A stretch of DNA of 64,000 nt from Planococcaceae bacterium Storch 2/2-2 (GTDB lineage Bacteria > Bacillota > Bacilli > Bacillales_A > Planococcaceae). Of the stretch, positions 27,018-35,412 are shown one piece after another (the stretch's first letter is position 1; every line of letters starts with the position of its first letter). Where the stretch lies: assembly GCA_009740415.1 (NCBI GenBank), contig WOYE01000009.1:1364001-1428000 (forward strand), read 5' to 3'. The notes beneath the pieces are model-generated. The model did not search any database and was not told where the DNA came from. It was given only the letters and a program-made list of their open reading frames with translations. Made by a program: the position numbers and the translations under genes.

Positions 27018-27053
27018 AAAAGCGCACGTCGTAGTTTTTACGACGTGCGCTTT
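27018..27053. terminator. Bidirectional terminator
   Basis: AAAGCGCACGTCGTA / TACGACGTGCGCTTT with a 5-nt T loop. It sits between convergent genes. Confidence 0.85.
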
Positions 27054-27059
27054 CATCTG

Positions 27060-27440
27060 TTAGGAAACATATTTCAGTCCGACGACACCAGCAACGATCA
27101 ATAACACACTAACGATTCGACCGATGCTTTTCGATTCGCCGAAAAAGATCATATTAATGACGACTGCCCCTGCAGTCCCAATTCCGATCCATACCGCATA
27201 CGCGATACTCACTTGCAAATATTCAAATGAAAAATAAAGAAGTGCAAACGCCCCACCGAACCCTAATAAGTAATAAAATCCATTGATTGCGTTTTTCACT
27301 TCACTATATTTTTTTAACCCGATGACTCCTAAAAACTCGAATCCTGCTGCTAATATGACGAGGATCCAACCGAGTGTCGTGCTCGACAAACCCGGAAACC
27401 AATCGAGTATAAAATCCAATGTAGCTTGCTGTTCATCCAT
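27060..27440 (-). CDS. SMR-family efflux subunit B (YvdR/YkkD type)
   Basis: A 126-residue four-helix small multidrug resistance protein. The membrane Glu in AAGFEFLGVIGLKKY (helix 1) and YAVWIGIGTAGAVV (helix 3) fit the SMR family. It probably pairs with the gene just upstream (1 bp apart) as a heterodimeric proton-coupled exporter. Some homologues export guanidinium; I cannot tell the substrate. Confidence 0.88.
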   Translation of the reverse strand: MDEQQATLDFILDWFPGLSSTTLGWILVILAAGFEFLGVIGLKKYSEVKNAINGFYYLLGFGGAFALLYFSFEYLQVSIAYAVWIGIGTAGAVVINMIFFGESKSIGRIVSVLLIVAGVVGLKYVS

Positions 27441-27441
27441 T

Positions 27442-27804
27442 TTATTCTAACCCTTTCATCGCTTTCTTTTCTTCCATACTATCTGCCATATTCAATCCGA
27501 TCACACCGATGACGATGACGATCATGAAAAATATTTTTGAGCCATTTAACGAATGACCAAAAAAGAGAACGTCCATCAATGCTACTCCGACCGTTCCTAC
27601 CGCTGCGAAAATTGCATATACCGTCCCAGTTGGTAACAATTCGCACGCTTTCGTCAAATAGTGAAAGTCGACAAAAATAAACATAATAATGAAAATCCAA
27701 TGCCACCAAGCACTCGCTACGTTGAAACCGTAAATCCAAACGAGCTCGAAAAAGCTCGTCGCCGCAACGTATGTCCATGCCTTTCTTTTCAATTGTGCAT
27801 CCAC
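27442..27804 (-). CDS. SMR-family efflux subunit A (YvdS/YkkC type)
   Basis: A 120-residue four-helix SMR protein. It has the conserved Glu in ATSFFELVWIYGF (about residue 20), then PTGTVYAIFAAVGTVG and IVIGVIGLNMAD. It follows the tetR gene by 14 bp and forms an operon with the second SMR gene, as in yvdTSR of B. subtilis. Confidence 0.88.
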   Translation of the reverse strand: MDAQLKRKAWTYVAATSFFELVWIYGFNVASAWWHWIFIIMFIFVDFHYLTKACELLPTGTVYAIFAAVGTVGVALMDVLFFGHSLNGSKIFFMIVIVIGVIGLNMADSMEEKKAMKGLE

Positions 27805-27818
27805 TTGTAACTCATCCT

Positions 27819-28385
27819 TTATTGTAATGCGTGTTGTAAAAATTGATAGACTTCTTCTTGTTGTACGATCGCTTCAGCTTCTTTATCCGTATCGTACAAA
27901 TAAATTTGTTCTGCGGTCGCTTCAATTAACCCGATCATTAGTTTCGATATTTTTTCAGGTTGAATGTCGTCCCGCACTTCCCCTTCTTCTTTCGCTTCTG
28001 TTAACCATGAACTGACATAGTCATAAATCGGAGCGTAAACCGTTTCCCATTCTTTAATATGTTCTGTCGATGCTACCCCTGCGTAGACGATCGCTTGAAC
28101 TTCATGGTACACACGGTTCACTTCAAACACTGCCGCAATCATCTGTTTCAATTGCGTATCGTACGATGCCTGCTCATCGACCGATTCTTTCATCGTTTGC
28201 AAAATTTTACCCGCCATCACTTCAGCAATCGCTGGCATTAAAGCCCACTTTGACGTAAAATACAAATAAAAAGTACCTTGGGCAATTCCAGCTTCACGAA
28301 CGATATCAGAAATCGTCGTCTTATGGATTCCTTTTTCTAAAAAAGAATCGATCGCTGCTGAAACGATTAACTTCTTCTTCCCCAT
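27819..28385 (-). CDS. TetR-family repressor of the SMR operon
   Basis: A 188-residue protein. The helix-turn-helix is at the N-terminus (IHKTTISDIVREAGIAQGTFYLYFTSKWAL), and the C-terminal ligand domain is all helical. A 21-bp perfect inverted repeat (28414-28434) covers the start of transcription upstream, so it is very likely self-regulated. Confidence 0.9.
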   Translation of the reverse strand: MGKKKLIVSAAIDSFLEKGIHKTTISDIVREAGIAQGTFYLYFTSKWALMPAIAEVMAGKILQTMKESVDEQASYDTQLKQMIAAVFEVNRVYHEVQAIVYAGVASTEHIKEWETVYAPIYDYVSSWLTEAKEEGEVRDDIQPEKISKLMIGLIEATAEQIYLYDTDKEAEAIVQQEEVYQFLQHALQ

Positions 28386-28413
28386 ACGTGCACCTCCTCT
28401 TTGCTTTCGTAAC

Positions 28414-28439
28414 TATGAATGAACGTCATTCATATTATA
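28414..28439 (-). promoter_or_regulatory. TetR operator and -10 of the tetR-SMR operon
   Basis: TATGAATGA ACG TCATTCATA is a perfect 9-bp inverted repeat with a 3-nt spacer. On the minus strand TATAAT (28434-28439) abuts it. The TGAATGA half-site resembles those used by several Bacillus TetR repressors, including FadR. Confidence 0.75.
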
Positions 28440-28617
28440 CGATTCCTTTCCATTATGCAACCCCTCGGCTCAGCAAAACGACGAGACAATTGGAATTTAC
28501 TGAAAAATTCAACTTTTTCATTGATATTGTAACGAATAAAGATTATATTGTTTAAAGGAAGATGTAAATTGCTTTAAGCACTATTTTTATTGATTGAAAG
28601 AGTTGATTTTCTTTCAG

Positions 28618-28629
28618 AACGTTAACGTT
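28618..28629. repeat. 12-bp palindrome before the malic enzyme gene
   Basis: AACGTTAACGTT is self-complementary and lies about 30 bp before the TTG start. It could be an operator; the central ACG is only weakly cre-like. Confidence 0.35.
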
Positions 28630-28658
28630 TTGGACAACATGTGGGAGGAATTTATTCA

Positions 28659-29861
28659 TTGAGCACTTACAACAATTCATTAGAAATGCACAAACAATGT
28701 CAGGGTAAACTAGAAACGGTTTCAAAAGTTCCTTTAAATGATTCGCACGATTTAAGCATGGCATACTCTCCAGGGGTTGCTGAACCGTGCCGAGAAATTT
28801 ACAACGATCCGAATACCGTTTACGACTATACGATCAAAGGGAATTTAGTCGGTGTCATTACTGATGGAAGTGCCGTTTTAGGTCTCGGTAATATCGGACC
28901 TGAAGCAGCGATTCCGGTGATGGAAGGTAAATCACTTCTATTGAAACAATTTGCTGGAATTGACTCATTTCCGATCAGTTTAAATACGCAAGACGTCGAT
29001 GAATTCGTTGCGACGGTTGCAGCGATGACACCTACGTTTGGCGCTATTAACTTAGAAGACATTTCAGCACCACGCTGTTTTGAAATTGAACGCCGATTAG
29101 AAGAAATGTGTGACATTCCAGTCTTTCACGATGATCAGCACGGCACTGCGATCGTCGTACTCGCTGGTTTAATTAACGCATTGAAACTAGTAGAGAAACC
29201 GTTGAACGGCATTAAAGTCGTCGTCAATGGGGCAGGAGCTGCAGGGGTAGCTATTGTACACTTATTGCATGACTTAGGCGTACGGAACATTATCGTTTGT
29301 GATTCACGCGGTATTATTTACGAAGGTCGCCAAGAAGCGATGAATGATACGAAATGTGAACTTGCACAAATTACGAACGAACAAAAAGTATCAGGTGCAT
29401 TGCACGATGCGCTCGAAGAAGCAGACGTCTTCATCGGCGTATCAGTCGCTAACTTATTGGATGAATCACTCATCCGACGTATGGCGAAGGAGCCGATCGT
29501 TTTCGGTCTTGCAAACCCTGATCCTGAAATTTTACCGACGGTTGCAAAACAATACGGGGTTCGCGTCATTGCGACGGGTCGCTCGGACTTCCCGAACCAA
29601 GTGAACAACGTCCTCGCTTTCCCTGGTATTTTCCGGGGCGCGCTAGATGTTCGCGCAACACATATTAACGATGCGATGAAACGGGCAGCAGTATATGCGA
29701 TTGCATCACTCATCTCAGACGACGAGTTATCTGAAGAATGCATCATTCCTGATCCATTCGACGAACGTGTCGTTCCTGCAGTTGCAGAAGCTGTACGAAA
29801 AGCAGCGATTGAAACGGGAGTCGCTCGCTTGACCGAACGACAACAACCCGTTCACTCGTAA
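28659..29861 (+). CDS. NAD(P)-dependent malic enzyme
   Basis: A 400-residue malic enzyme (malate to pyruvate + CO2) of the short YtsJ/MaeB-N type. It has MAYSPGVAEPC, KGNLVGVITDGSAVLGLGN, the metal site PVFHDDQHGTAIVVLAG and the nucleotide-binding VVVNGAGAAGVAI. TTG at 28659 is the likely start with GGGAGG 8 nt before; codons from 28641 lie over that site. It is a single gene. NADP preference is likely by family but unproven. Confidence 0.92.
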   Translation: MSTYNNSLEMHKQCQGKLETVSKVPLNDSHDLSMAYSPGVAEPCREIYNDPNTVYDYTIKGNLVGVITDGSAVLGLGNIGPEAAIPVMEGKSLLLKQFAGIDSFPISLNTQDVDEFVATVAAMTPTFGAINLEDISAPRCFEIERRLEEMCDIPVFHDDQHGTAIVVLAGLINALKLVEKPLNGIKVVVNGAGAAGVAIVHLLHDLGVRNIIVCDSRGIIYEGRQEAMNDTKCELAQITNEQKVSGALHDALEEADVFIGVSVANLLDESLIRRMAKEPIVFGLANPDPEILPTVAKQYGVRVIATGRSDFPNQVNNVLAFPGIFRGALDVRATHINDAMKRAAVYAIASLISDDELSEECIIPDPFDERVVPAVAEAVRKAAIETGVARLTERQQPVHS

Positions 29862-29868
29862 CCATAAA

Positions 29869-29901
29869 GAAAAGCCAGAAAGCGATCGCTTTCTGGCTTT
29901 T
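29869..29901. terminator. Bidirectional terminator between the malic enzyme gene and metA
   Basis: AAAAGCCAGAAAGCG / CGCTTTCTGGCTTTTT. Confidence 0.9.
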
Positions 29902-29903
29902 TC

Positions 29904-30812
29904 TTATTTCCAATCGTATGGTGTCGCTTGGTACACGTAGTAATTCAACCAATTTGAAAATAAATGATGCGTATGTGAACGCCACTGGTTTTGAGGAACT
30001 TGCGTTGGATCATCATTCGGGAAGTAATTTTTCGGCATTTCTGCACCTTTTCCACGAGCGAGATCTCGTTCATATTCATCTTTTAATGTCGTCGCATCGT
30101 ATTCTAAATGACCGGTCATCATTAAGTTTTTCTCATCTTTTGAAGCGATTAAAAATGGTCCTGCTTCTTCTGATGTCGCTAACAACTTCAAGTCAGGATG
30201 TTGACGGATTAACTCTTCCGATACACCCGTATGTCGAGAATGCGGTGCTGGGAAAATGTCGTTAAAGCCACGAACAATTTCTTCATGACGATCTTCTAAA
30301 CGGTGTGTGAAAATTCCCGTACATTTTTTAGGTAATTCGAATTTTCCAATGTCGTAAAAATGATAAAGTGCTGCTTGTGCTCCCCAACAAATGTGTAAAG
30401 TGCTCGTCACATTCGTTTTCGTCCAATCTAAAATTTCAGTAAGTTCTTCCCAATAATCAACATCTTCAAATTCATAAAGTTCAATCGGTGCGCCCGTAAT
30501 GATCATTCCATCGAACTTTTGATCTTTCACTTCATCAAATACGTTATAAAACGTATTCAAGTGCGTCTTGCTGACGTTTTTTGATTCATACGTCGCTGTC
30601 GTTAAAAATGTAGGGTTCACTTGAAGCGGTGTATTTCCGAGTAAACGAAGCAATTGAAGCTCCGTCTTCTCCTTTTCTGGCATTAAATTTAAAATTAAAA
30701 TACGTAACGGACGGATGTCCTGTGTAAATGCACGCTCTTCGTCCATTACGAAAATTCGTTCCTCTAATAAATGTTCGCGAGCTGGTAACCCTTTCGGTAC
30801 TGTAATAGGCAT
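29904..30812 (-). CDS. metA: Homoserine O-acyltransferase MetA (likely acetyltransferase)
   Basis: A 302-residue MetA/HTS-family protein that acylates homoserine for methionine synthesis. The catalytic Cys is in [15 protein letters not shown] (about 142), with His in [18 protein letters not shown]. In the loop [14 protein letters not shown] the residue after PI is Glu, at the position known to favour acetyl-CoA over succinyl-CoA (Gly in E. coli). The product is therefore predicted to be O-acetylhomoserine. It lies under a SAM-I riboswitch. Confidence 0.93.
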   Translation of the reverse strand: MPITVPKGLPAREHLLEERIFVMDEERAFTQDIRPLRILILNLMPEKEKTELQLLRLLGNTPLQVNPTFLTTATYESKNVSKTHLNTFYNVFDEVKDQKFDGMIITGAPIELYEFEDVDYWEELTEILDWTKTNVTSTLHICWGAQAALYHFYDIGKFELPKKCTGIFTHRLEDRHEEIVRGFNDIFPAPHSRHTGVSEELIRQHPDLKLLATSEEAGPFLIASKDEKNLMMTGHLEYDATTLKDEYERDLARGKGAEMPKNYFPNDDPTQVPQNQWRSHTHHLFSNWLNYYVYQATPYDWK

Positions 30813-30863
30813 GTGCCTTCTCCTCCTTTAACATCATCGATGAATGTCATCGTTTAACTTTAT

Positions 30864-30986
30864 AAAAAAACCTCTCTTACGACATAGAGAGGTTTTTCTC
30901 TTATCGTGCAGGAAGTAGCACCTTTTCTAATAAATAGAAGGTTGCTGAAGCGTCTACGGTCCTGTCCCTCGGCTTCTCTTGATAAG
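30864..30986 (-). promoter_or_regulatory. SAM-I (S-box) riboswitch with terminator, upstream of metA
   Basis: On the minus strand the S-box blocks CTTATCAAGAGAAGCCGAGG, CTTCAGCAACC, AAGGTGCTACTTCCTGCA and the closing GATAAG are at 30900-30986. The terminator AACCTCTCT / AGAGAGGTT + TTTTTT is at 30864-30897. High SAM should stop metA transcription. Confidence 0.95.
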
Positions 30987-31005
30987 TTTTTATTCAGTTG
31001 TTTTT

Positions 31006-31011
31006 ATTATA
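31006..31011 (-). promoter_or_regulatory. -10 of the metA leader promoter
   Basis: On the minus strand TATAAT is preceded by TGC (extended -10), about 20 bp before the riboswitch. The -35 is weak. Confidence 0.6.
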
Positions 31012-31300
31012 GCAGTTCTTTTGCAATCATTCGTACATAATGCTTATCTTTTTTAATTTTTCTGTATATTCGACAAGATATGAAGGATGAGCGAGCTGTT
31101 TTAAGTCCATCGTTCTTCTTCTTTAACGTATATAAACAGTTAACTATACTTTGACATTTTTTAAGGTGCGACCTTAGCAAAACAACGTCCCTTTTCCTCT
31201 TCCCTTGTATAATATACTATTTTGGCTTTGTTTAAGTTTGGTAATTGAGGGTACATTTTAAGGAGACAATGTTATTTTGAAAGTTAGGAGATGAGCGGCG
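31012..31300. other. Intergenic region upstream of metA and the AbrB-like gene
   Basis: AT-rich. It holds TTGACA at 31151-31156 followed at once by the perfect repeat TAAGGT GCG ACCTTA (31162-31176), and TATAAT at 31208-31213. The promoter of the AbrB-like gene must lie here, but the right pair is not clear. Confidence 0.5.
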
Positions 31301-31576
31301 ATGAGAAGTTTAGGTATTGTACGAAAAGTGGATCACTTAGGACGAATTGTCATCCCGAAAGAATTACGGACTTCATTACGGTTAACAAAAGGTGTGCCGA
31401 TGGAAATTTTTGTAGACGGTGATAAAGTCATTTTAAGAAAATACGAAGTAGATGAAGCGTGTGTAATTACAGGTGAAATCACCCCAGATAATTTTCAACT
31501 GTCAAATGGAATGTACGTTAGTCCAAAAGGTGCTCAACTATTGCTCGATGAAATTCAAAAGCATGAAAAAGAATGA
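31301..31576 (+). CDS. AbrB/Abh-like transition-state regulator
   Basis: A 91-residue protein with the swapped-hairpin AbrB DNA-binding domain at the N-terminus (GIVRKVDHLGRIVIPKELRTSL...VDGDKVILRKY). The C-terminal multimerisation half ends LSNGMYVSPKGAQLLLDEI. AbrB-type regulators control many post-exponential genes in Bacillus. Whether it is AbrB or the paralogue Abh is not clear. AGGAG lies upstream. Confidence 0.88.
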   Translation: MRSLGIVRKVDHLGRIVIPKELRTSLRLTKGVPMEIFVDGDKVILRKYEVDEACVITGEITPDNFQLSNGMYVSPKGAQLLLDEIQKHEKE

Positions 31577-31613
31577 TAAAAAAAGAGCTTGGAGAATTCT
31601 CCAAGCTCTTTTT
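31577..31613. terminator. Bidirectional terminator
   Basis: AAAAAGAGCTTGGAGAA / TTCTCCAAGCTCTTTTT, between convergent genes. Confidence 0.9.
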
Positions 31614-31618
31614 ATTCA

Positions 31619-32896
31619 TTATGCTTCTGTAGTTTCTTCTGCTTCTTCGTCTGCTTTTTCAGCTTCTGCGTCTGCTTCTTCATCCGTTGTTTCTTCCGCA
31701 TCTTCTTCTACAGCTGCATCTGAGTCTGCGTCTGCTTCTTCTTCAGTTGCTTCAGCATCTTCTTTTGCATCGATTTCTTCTTCGTCGAGTAATTCGACTT
31801 CGCCGTCTTCTTCAAGAACAGGTAAGACTTTTTCAGTCGTACGTGGGTTTGCTTCGAGGTAATCCCCTAAGTAAGATTCACGTAATTCGTGACGCATCCA
31901 ACCCATTACTCCAAGAATAACGAGGAATACTACGACAGAACCGATGAACGCACCTTTGCTGTCTGTTTTACCTAAACGGTAAACTAAGAATAACAATACG
32001 AGTGTGAGAAGGATTGATGACATTAAGAGTGTCGTCAATAACATGTCTTCTCCCATGTAAAGCATCATGATTTCTTTTTCGAAGCTCATGAGTAAAGCTG
32101 TACCCGCTACGAGTTGAAGTGCAGTTGTAATCATAACTGTTGTAGCTCCAACTTTTTTCGCGCGTTTTTGAATTTCTTTGTTTTCTTTCTTTTCTTCTGA
32201 TGACATTTCATCTGGTGACATGTTATCCACTTTACGGTCTAAACGACGGTTCCAGAAGTAAAGGTAAATACCAGCTCCTGCGAAACTCGCTAAAATAAAG
32301 TGAATGTAACGTTGCCAAATTTGTGGGTAGTACGTTAATGAATGGAAGAATCCTTTCGAACCTGCCCACATTTCAGGGTATAACATCGATACGACGTTAA
32401 CGATGAAGATCAATGGTACGAAGAGTAACATGATACTTCCTACTGCCCCGATTAAAACGTGTAAACCTTTCTTTCCACCTTGCATTTTCTCCCATGAGAA
32501 TTTGTAAAGGTAGAGAATAAGGAAGGCTACAATTAAAATTCCGAGAAGTGCTAACCACGCTTTACCGATCAAGTTCGTTGATGAGTAGAAATACTGCGTG
32601 TAAATAACACTGATTAAAAGTAATGGCGCGATACCGAGTACGACCGCGATACTTTTCATAATAGACGTGTGGTCTGCGAGCTGCTGAGCAACCGCATCAA
32701 TTTGTTTGTTCTTTTTAGACATACCTTTAATTTCTTGGAATACTGCGAGAACTGAAGATCCTACTGTAATGTTTACGAACAAAATGTGTAACGCGAAACT
32801 GAATACAATAAGAAACTCGAAGAATCCAAGGTTACCTGGGATTGCTAAACTAATATCCTCAGGAATTAAGTTTGTAGAAATTGCTTGTAAAATCAC
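31619..32896 (-). CDS. CydA-like membrane subunit with a long acidic tail
   Basis: A 425-residue membrane protein with about eight to nine helices. The first half follows the CydA pattern: FSFALHILFVNITVGSSVL (helix I with His), then helix pairs and WQRYIHFILASFAGAGIYLYFW, which has a His where CydA has its helix-V heme ligand. The last 65 or so residues are almost only E, D, A and T, a low-complexity acidic tail. GTG 32896 has AAGGAGG 8 nt upstream. It follows the cytochrome c fusion gene by 21 bp, so the two probably form one complex. The function is inferred. Confidence 0.65.
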   Translation of the reverse strand: MILQAISTNLIPEDISLAIPGNLGFFEFLIVFSFALHILFVNITVGSSVLAVFQEIKGMSKKNKQIDAVAQQLADHTSIMKSIAVVLGIAPLLLISVIYTQYFYSSTNLIGKAWLALLGILIVAFLILYLYKFSWEKMQGGKKGLHVLIGAVGSIMLLFVPLIFIVNVVSMLYPEMWAGSKGFFHSLTYYPQIWQRYIHFILASFAGAGIYLYFWNRRLDRKVDNMSPDEMSSEEKKENKEIQKRAKKVGATTVMITTALQLVAGTALLMSFEKEIMMLYMGEDMLLTTLLMSSILLTLVLLFLVYRLGKTDSKGAFIGSVVVFLVILGVMGWMRHELRESYLGDYLEANPRTTEKVLPVLEEDGEVELLDEEEIDAKEDAEATEEEADADSDAAVEEDAEETTDEEADAEAEKADEEAEETTEA

Positions 32897-32917
32897 TTGT
32901 CACTACCTCCTTCCGGC

Positions 32918-34270
32918 TTATTTATTGTCTGCCTCTGCACTTGCTTGTGTTAAGTCTGTGTCAATACCTTCGTTTGATACTTTGATTAAGTACGCAGCTA
33001 ACGCTTCGCGCTCTTCATCTGTACCAGCAAATGGTGGCATGAATGGACGTGTTTCGTGCAATGTAGCGATGTAACCTGCTAAACCTTCTTCATCCCAACC
33101 ATCGAGACGATCTGCGAAGGCACGTTTTGTACGCCATCCGTCGACAGTATGACAAGTGATACATTGTCCTTTGTATAACTCGCGTCCAGCTTCAAGCTGG
33201 TTGTCTGCTGTAACTTCTTTAATTGGTGATGCTGCTGAGTGAGCTAAGTAGCCCTCTTCTTTAAACTTGTCTAAGTCTTGAGCTGCAACTCCGTTTGCAT
33301 ACATGTAGTTGTAGATTACGTACGGTTTACGTACTGACTCACGAATACCTTCGAACTCACCGATGAATGCCATTGATGTGATGAAGATTGCAAACGTTAA
33401 AATAACTGGAACTTTCTCTGGTTTTACAGCCATCCAGAATGCGAAGATTAGGAATAAAGCCAAACCTACGATATGAAGAATTGTGAAGAGATCTTCAGGC
33501 ATACCTGTTGCCCAAATGATCAAGTCCGCTGCTTCATCTGGAATACTGAGTAAATACCAAATTCCTGAAATTAAAATACCTGGAATTGTAATTGCGTTCC
33601 AAACACTGAATACTTTGAACACTTCTTTACGTAATTTCGCATCTTTGATCATAATGCGCAATGGTAAAGAAATGAGTGAAACTGCTAACAATACCGCAAT
33701 GAATGTACGGAATGCTAGTGATGGTACGTACGTTGGGTTCAGGAATGCGTTCCAGAATGATAATGTTTCTGTCCACTTTCCTGGTGTTAATTTCGCTGAT
33801 AAGATACCAGTGATGATCATCGCTGTTAACCAGCCGAAGACACCGAGTACCATACCGATGCGGTTGTGAATTTTTCGTTTTTCGCCTTTCCAAGTGTCCC
33901 AAGTGTAGTAGTAAATGATAAGAAGTACTACCTCAGTGATAAAGACGATCCATTCTGCGAACCAAGCCCAGAAGAAAATACGTAATAAAGACCCGATTGA
34001 GTCAGGCTGGATTACTGATGTAACGAACCAAATTCCAACCCCAGTCATCGCACCGACTGTTGTTGTAATAATGAGTACCCATTTACTGAGGCGACGTGCT
34101 ACGCCAATGAGCTGTTCGTTTTTCGTTTTTAGTCCTCGGTACTCTAATGATACCATTAAAGCTGTAACACCGATCGCAATTCCGTGACTCACGATAACGT
34201 GAATTGTCGCGATAAGAGCGATCATCATACCGTTACCTAACCAAGGAAATTCGATGACAGGATAGTTCAT
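32918..34270 (-). CDS. Cytochrome bd subunit I-like protein fused to a c-type cytochrome
   Basis: A 450-residue protein. About eight helices match the CydA order: ATIHVIVSHGIAIGVTALMVSLE (His in helix I), TTTVGAMTGVGIWF, HNRIGMVLGVFGWLTAMIITG and the late GEFEGIRESVRKPYVIYNY, similar to the CydA quinol/heme motif GRQPW. At the helix-V position Arg replaces the usual His. The C-terminus is a cytochrome c domain with heme site CITCH (about 368) and a distal Met in RPFMPPFAG (about 410). A canonical CydB is not next to it. It is probably a membrane electron-transfer or oxidase complex with the next gene. Confidence 0.75.
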   Translation of the reverse strand: MNYPVIEFPWLGNGMMIALIATIHVIVSHGIAIGVTALMVSLEYRGLKTKNEQLIGVARRLSKWVLIITTTVGAMTGVGIWFVTSVIQPDSIGSLLRIFFWAWFAEWIVFITEVVLLIIYYYTWDTWKGEKRKIHNRIGMVLGVFGWLTAMIITGILSAKLTPGKWTETLSFWNAFLNPTYVPSLAFRTFIAVLLAVSLISLPLRIMIKDAKLRKEVFKVFSVWNAITIPGILISGIWYLLSIPDEAADLIIWATGMPEDLFTILHIVGLALFLIFAFWMAVKPEKVPVILTFAIFITSMAFIGEFEGIRESVRKPYVIYNYMYANGVAAQDLDKFKEEGYLAHSAASPIKEVTADNQLEAGRELYKGQCITCHTVDGWRTKRAFADRLDGWDEEGLAGYIATLHETRPFMPPFAGTDEEREALAAYLIKVSNEGIDTDLTQASAEADNK

Positions 34271-34460
34271 TATTTCTCCCTCCAATATTTGATAAAATGA
34301 TGAAGTTTATACACATGCATTACTTATTATCGAATGAAATTACGAAATAATTGTTAAGTCGCTATGACGAACTATCGAACGTTTTGTCACAATTGCTTTT
34401 TTTCGTCAAAAACGGCTTGAATTTTATAATTCCATTACCTTTTCTTCCATTAAAAAGGAT

Positions 34461-34778
34461 TTACCATTCTAATTCGTTTAAGAATTGTTCGATATCCGAT
34501 CTCGTTTTCCGTTCTTTGCTCACAAAACGACTATATTCTTTCCCTTCGCTATAAGCGATAAAACTTGGAATTCCGAATATATCTTCTTCCTCACAAATCG
34601 ATAGATGATCGTCGCGATTGACAGAGACGAAAGTGATCTCCGGATAATCGACTTCTAAAGCGGGCAAGAAAGGCTCGATCACTGTGCAATCTGGACACCA
34701 GTCAGCGGTAAATAAAAATACGGTACGCTCGCTATTTTTTAGCGTTTCGTACTGCTCTTTTGATTGTAATTCTTCCAT
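34461..34778 (-). CDS. Thioredoxin-like protein (YdbP type)
   Basis: A 105-residue thioredoxin fold with the active site FTADWCPDCTVIEP (CPDC, about residue 28) and cis-Pro in FGIPSFIAY. It is a cytoplasmic thiol-disulfide protein; CPDC rather than CGPC suggests a specialised redox role, as in YdbP. GAGGAGG precedes the ATG. It is upstream of the cytochrome genes on the same strand but separated by about 190 bp. Confidence 0.85.
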   Translation of the reverse strand: MEELQSKEQYETLKNSERTVFLFTADWCPDCTVIEPFLPALEVDYPEITFVSVNRDDHLSICEEEDIFGIPSFIAYSEGKEYSRFVSKERKTRSDIEQFLNELEW

Positions 34779-35025
34779 ATAATAACCTCCTCTCTACTCT
34801 CACTTCGCTTACTCCCATTATCTTACCGAAAGCGCCTATTCGTCAACCTTTCTGAACGATTGATCCTTCATGAAGCGACAGACATTCGTCAATTCGTCAC
34901 AATTCATATTTTTTCTAAACACGAACGTTTTCAATAAAAATCTTATTATTGTTCACTTATTGTCGGTGTTTACACGATGGATACAATACTTCCACACTCT
35001 TTTCATTGAATTAACGAATATATAG
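34779..35025. other. Intergenic region between the thioredoxin-like gene and the serA leader
   Basis: I see no gene and no clear structure before the serA promoter at 35026. Confidence 0.4.
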
Positions 35026-35053
35026 TTGACATTTTTTGAAATCGTGATATGCT
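35026..35053 (+). promoter_or_regulatory. Promoter of the serA T-box leader
   Basis: TTGACA, a 16-bp spacer, TATGCT. Confidence 0.7.
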
Positions 35054-35074
35054 ATATTTAACATTTTGAATATC

Positions 35075-35340
35075 GCAAACGATATCGATGGAGAGAGTCA
35101 TTCAAATCGTTCTTCTCAGAGAGCTAGTGGGTGGTGCAAACTAGTAAGAATCGTGAATGATTGAGCGCTCCAGAATCGGTCAGTCGAACGAGTTCTAGTA
35201 GATTGTCCCGTCTGTGCACGTTACGCACTTGAATGAAGGCAATGCTCTGTTTCATCGAGCGTTGCGAATAAGGGTGGTACCGCGTATACAATGCTTTTCG
35301 CCCCTTACAGTTGTAAGGGACGAGAGGCTTTTTTTATTTT
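35075..35340 (+). promoter_or_regulatory. T-box leader of serA (serine specifier)
   Basis: A full T-box layout: stem I with AGAGAGCTAG and GGTGCAAACTAG, the conserved T-box AGGGTGGTACCGCG (about 35271-35284), and a terminator CCCTTACA/TTGTAAGGG with a U-run. ATCGAT and ATCGGT close stem I. The unpaired 3' strand above holds TCC (35169-35171), so the specifier is probably UCC (Ser). Uncharged tRNA-Ser would switch serA on. Confidence 0.9.
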
Positions 35341-35412
35341 CAATTATCGTCTCTTTCAACGATAGTTGAGTTTTTATTATATATTACGTTACTTCAAAGG
35401 AGAGAATGGACA

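Noticed and set aside
31620-31840. Possible tandem repeat array or frame on the plus strand opposite the acidic tail
   Set aside because: The repetition is only biased GAA/GAT/GCA codon use of the acidic tail. The plus-strand frames (Ser-rich) are shadows.
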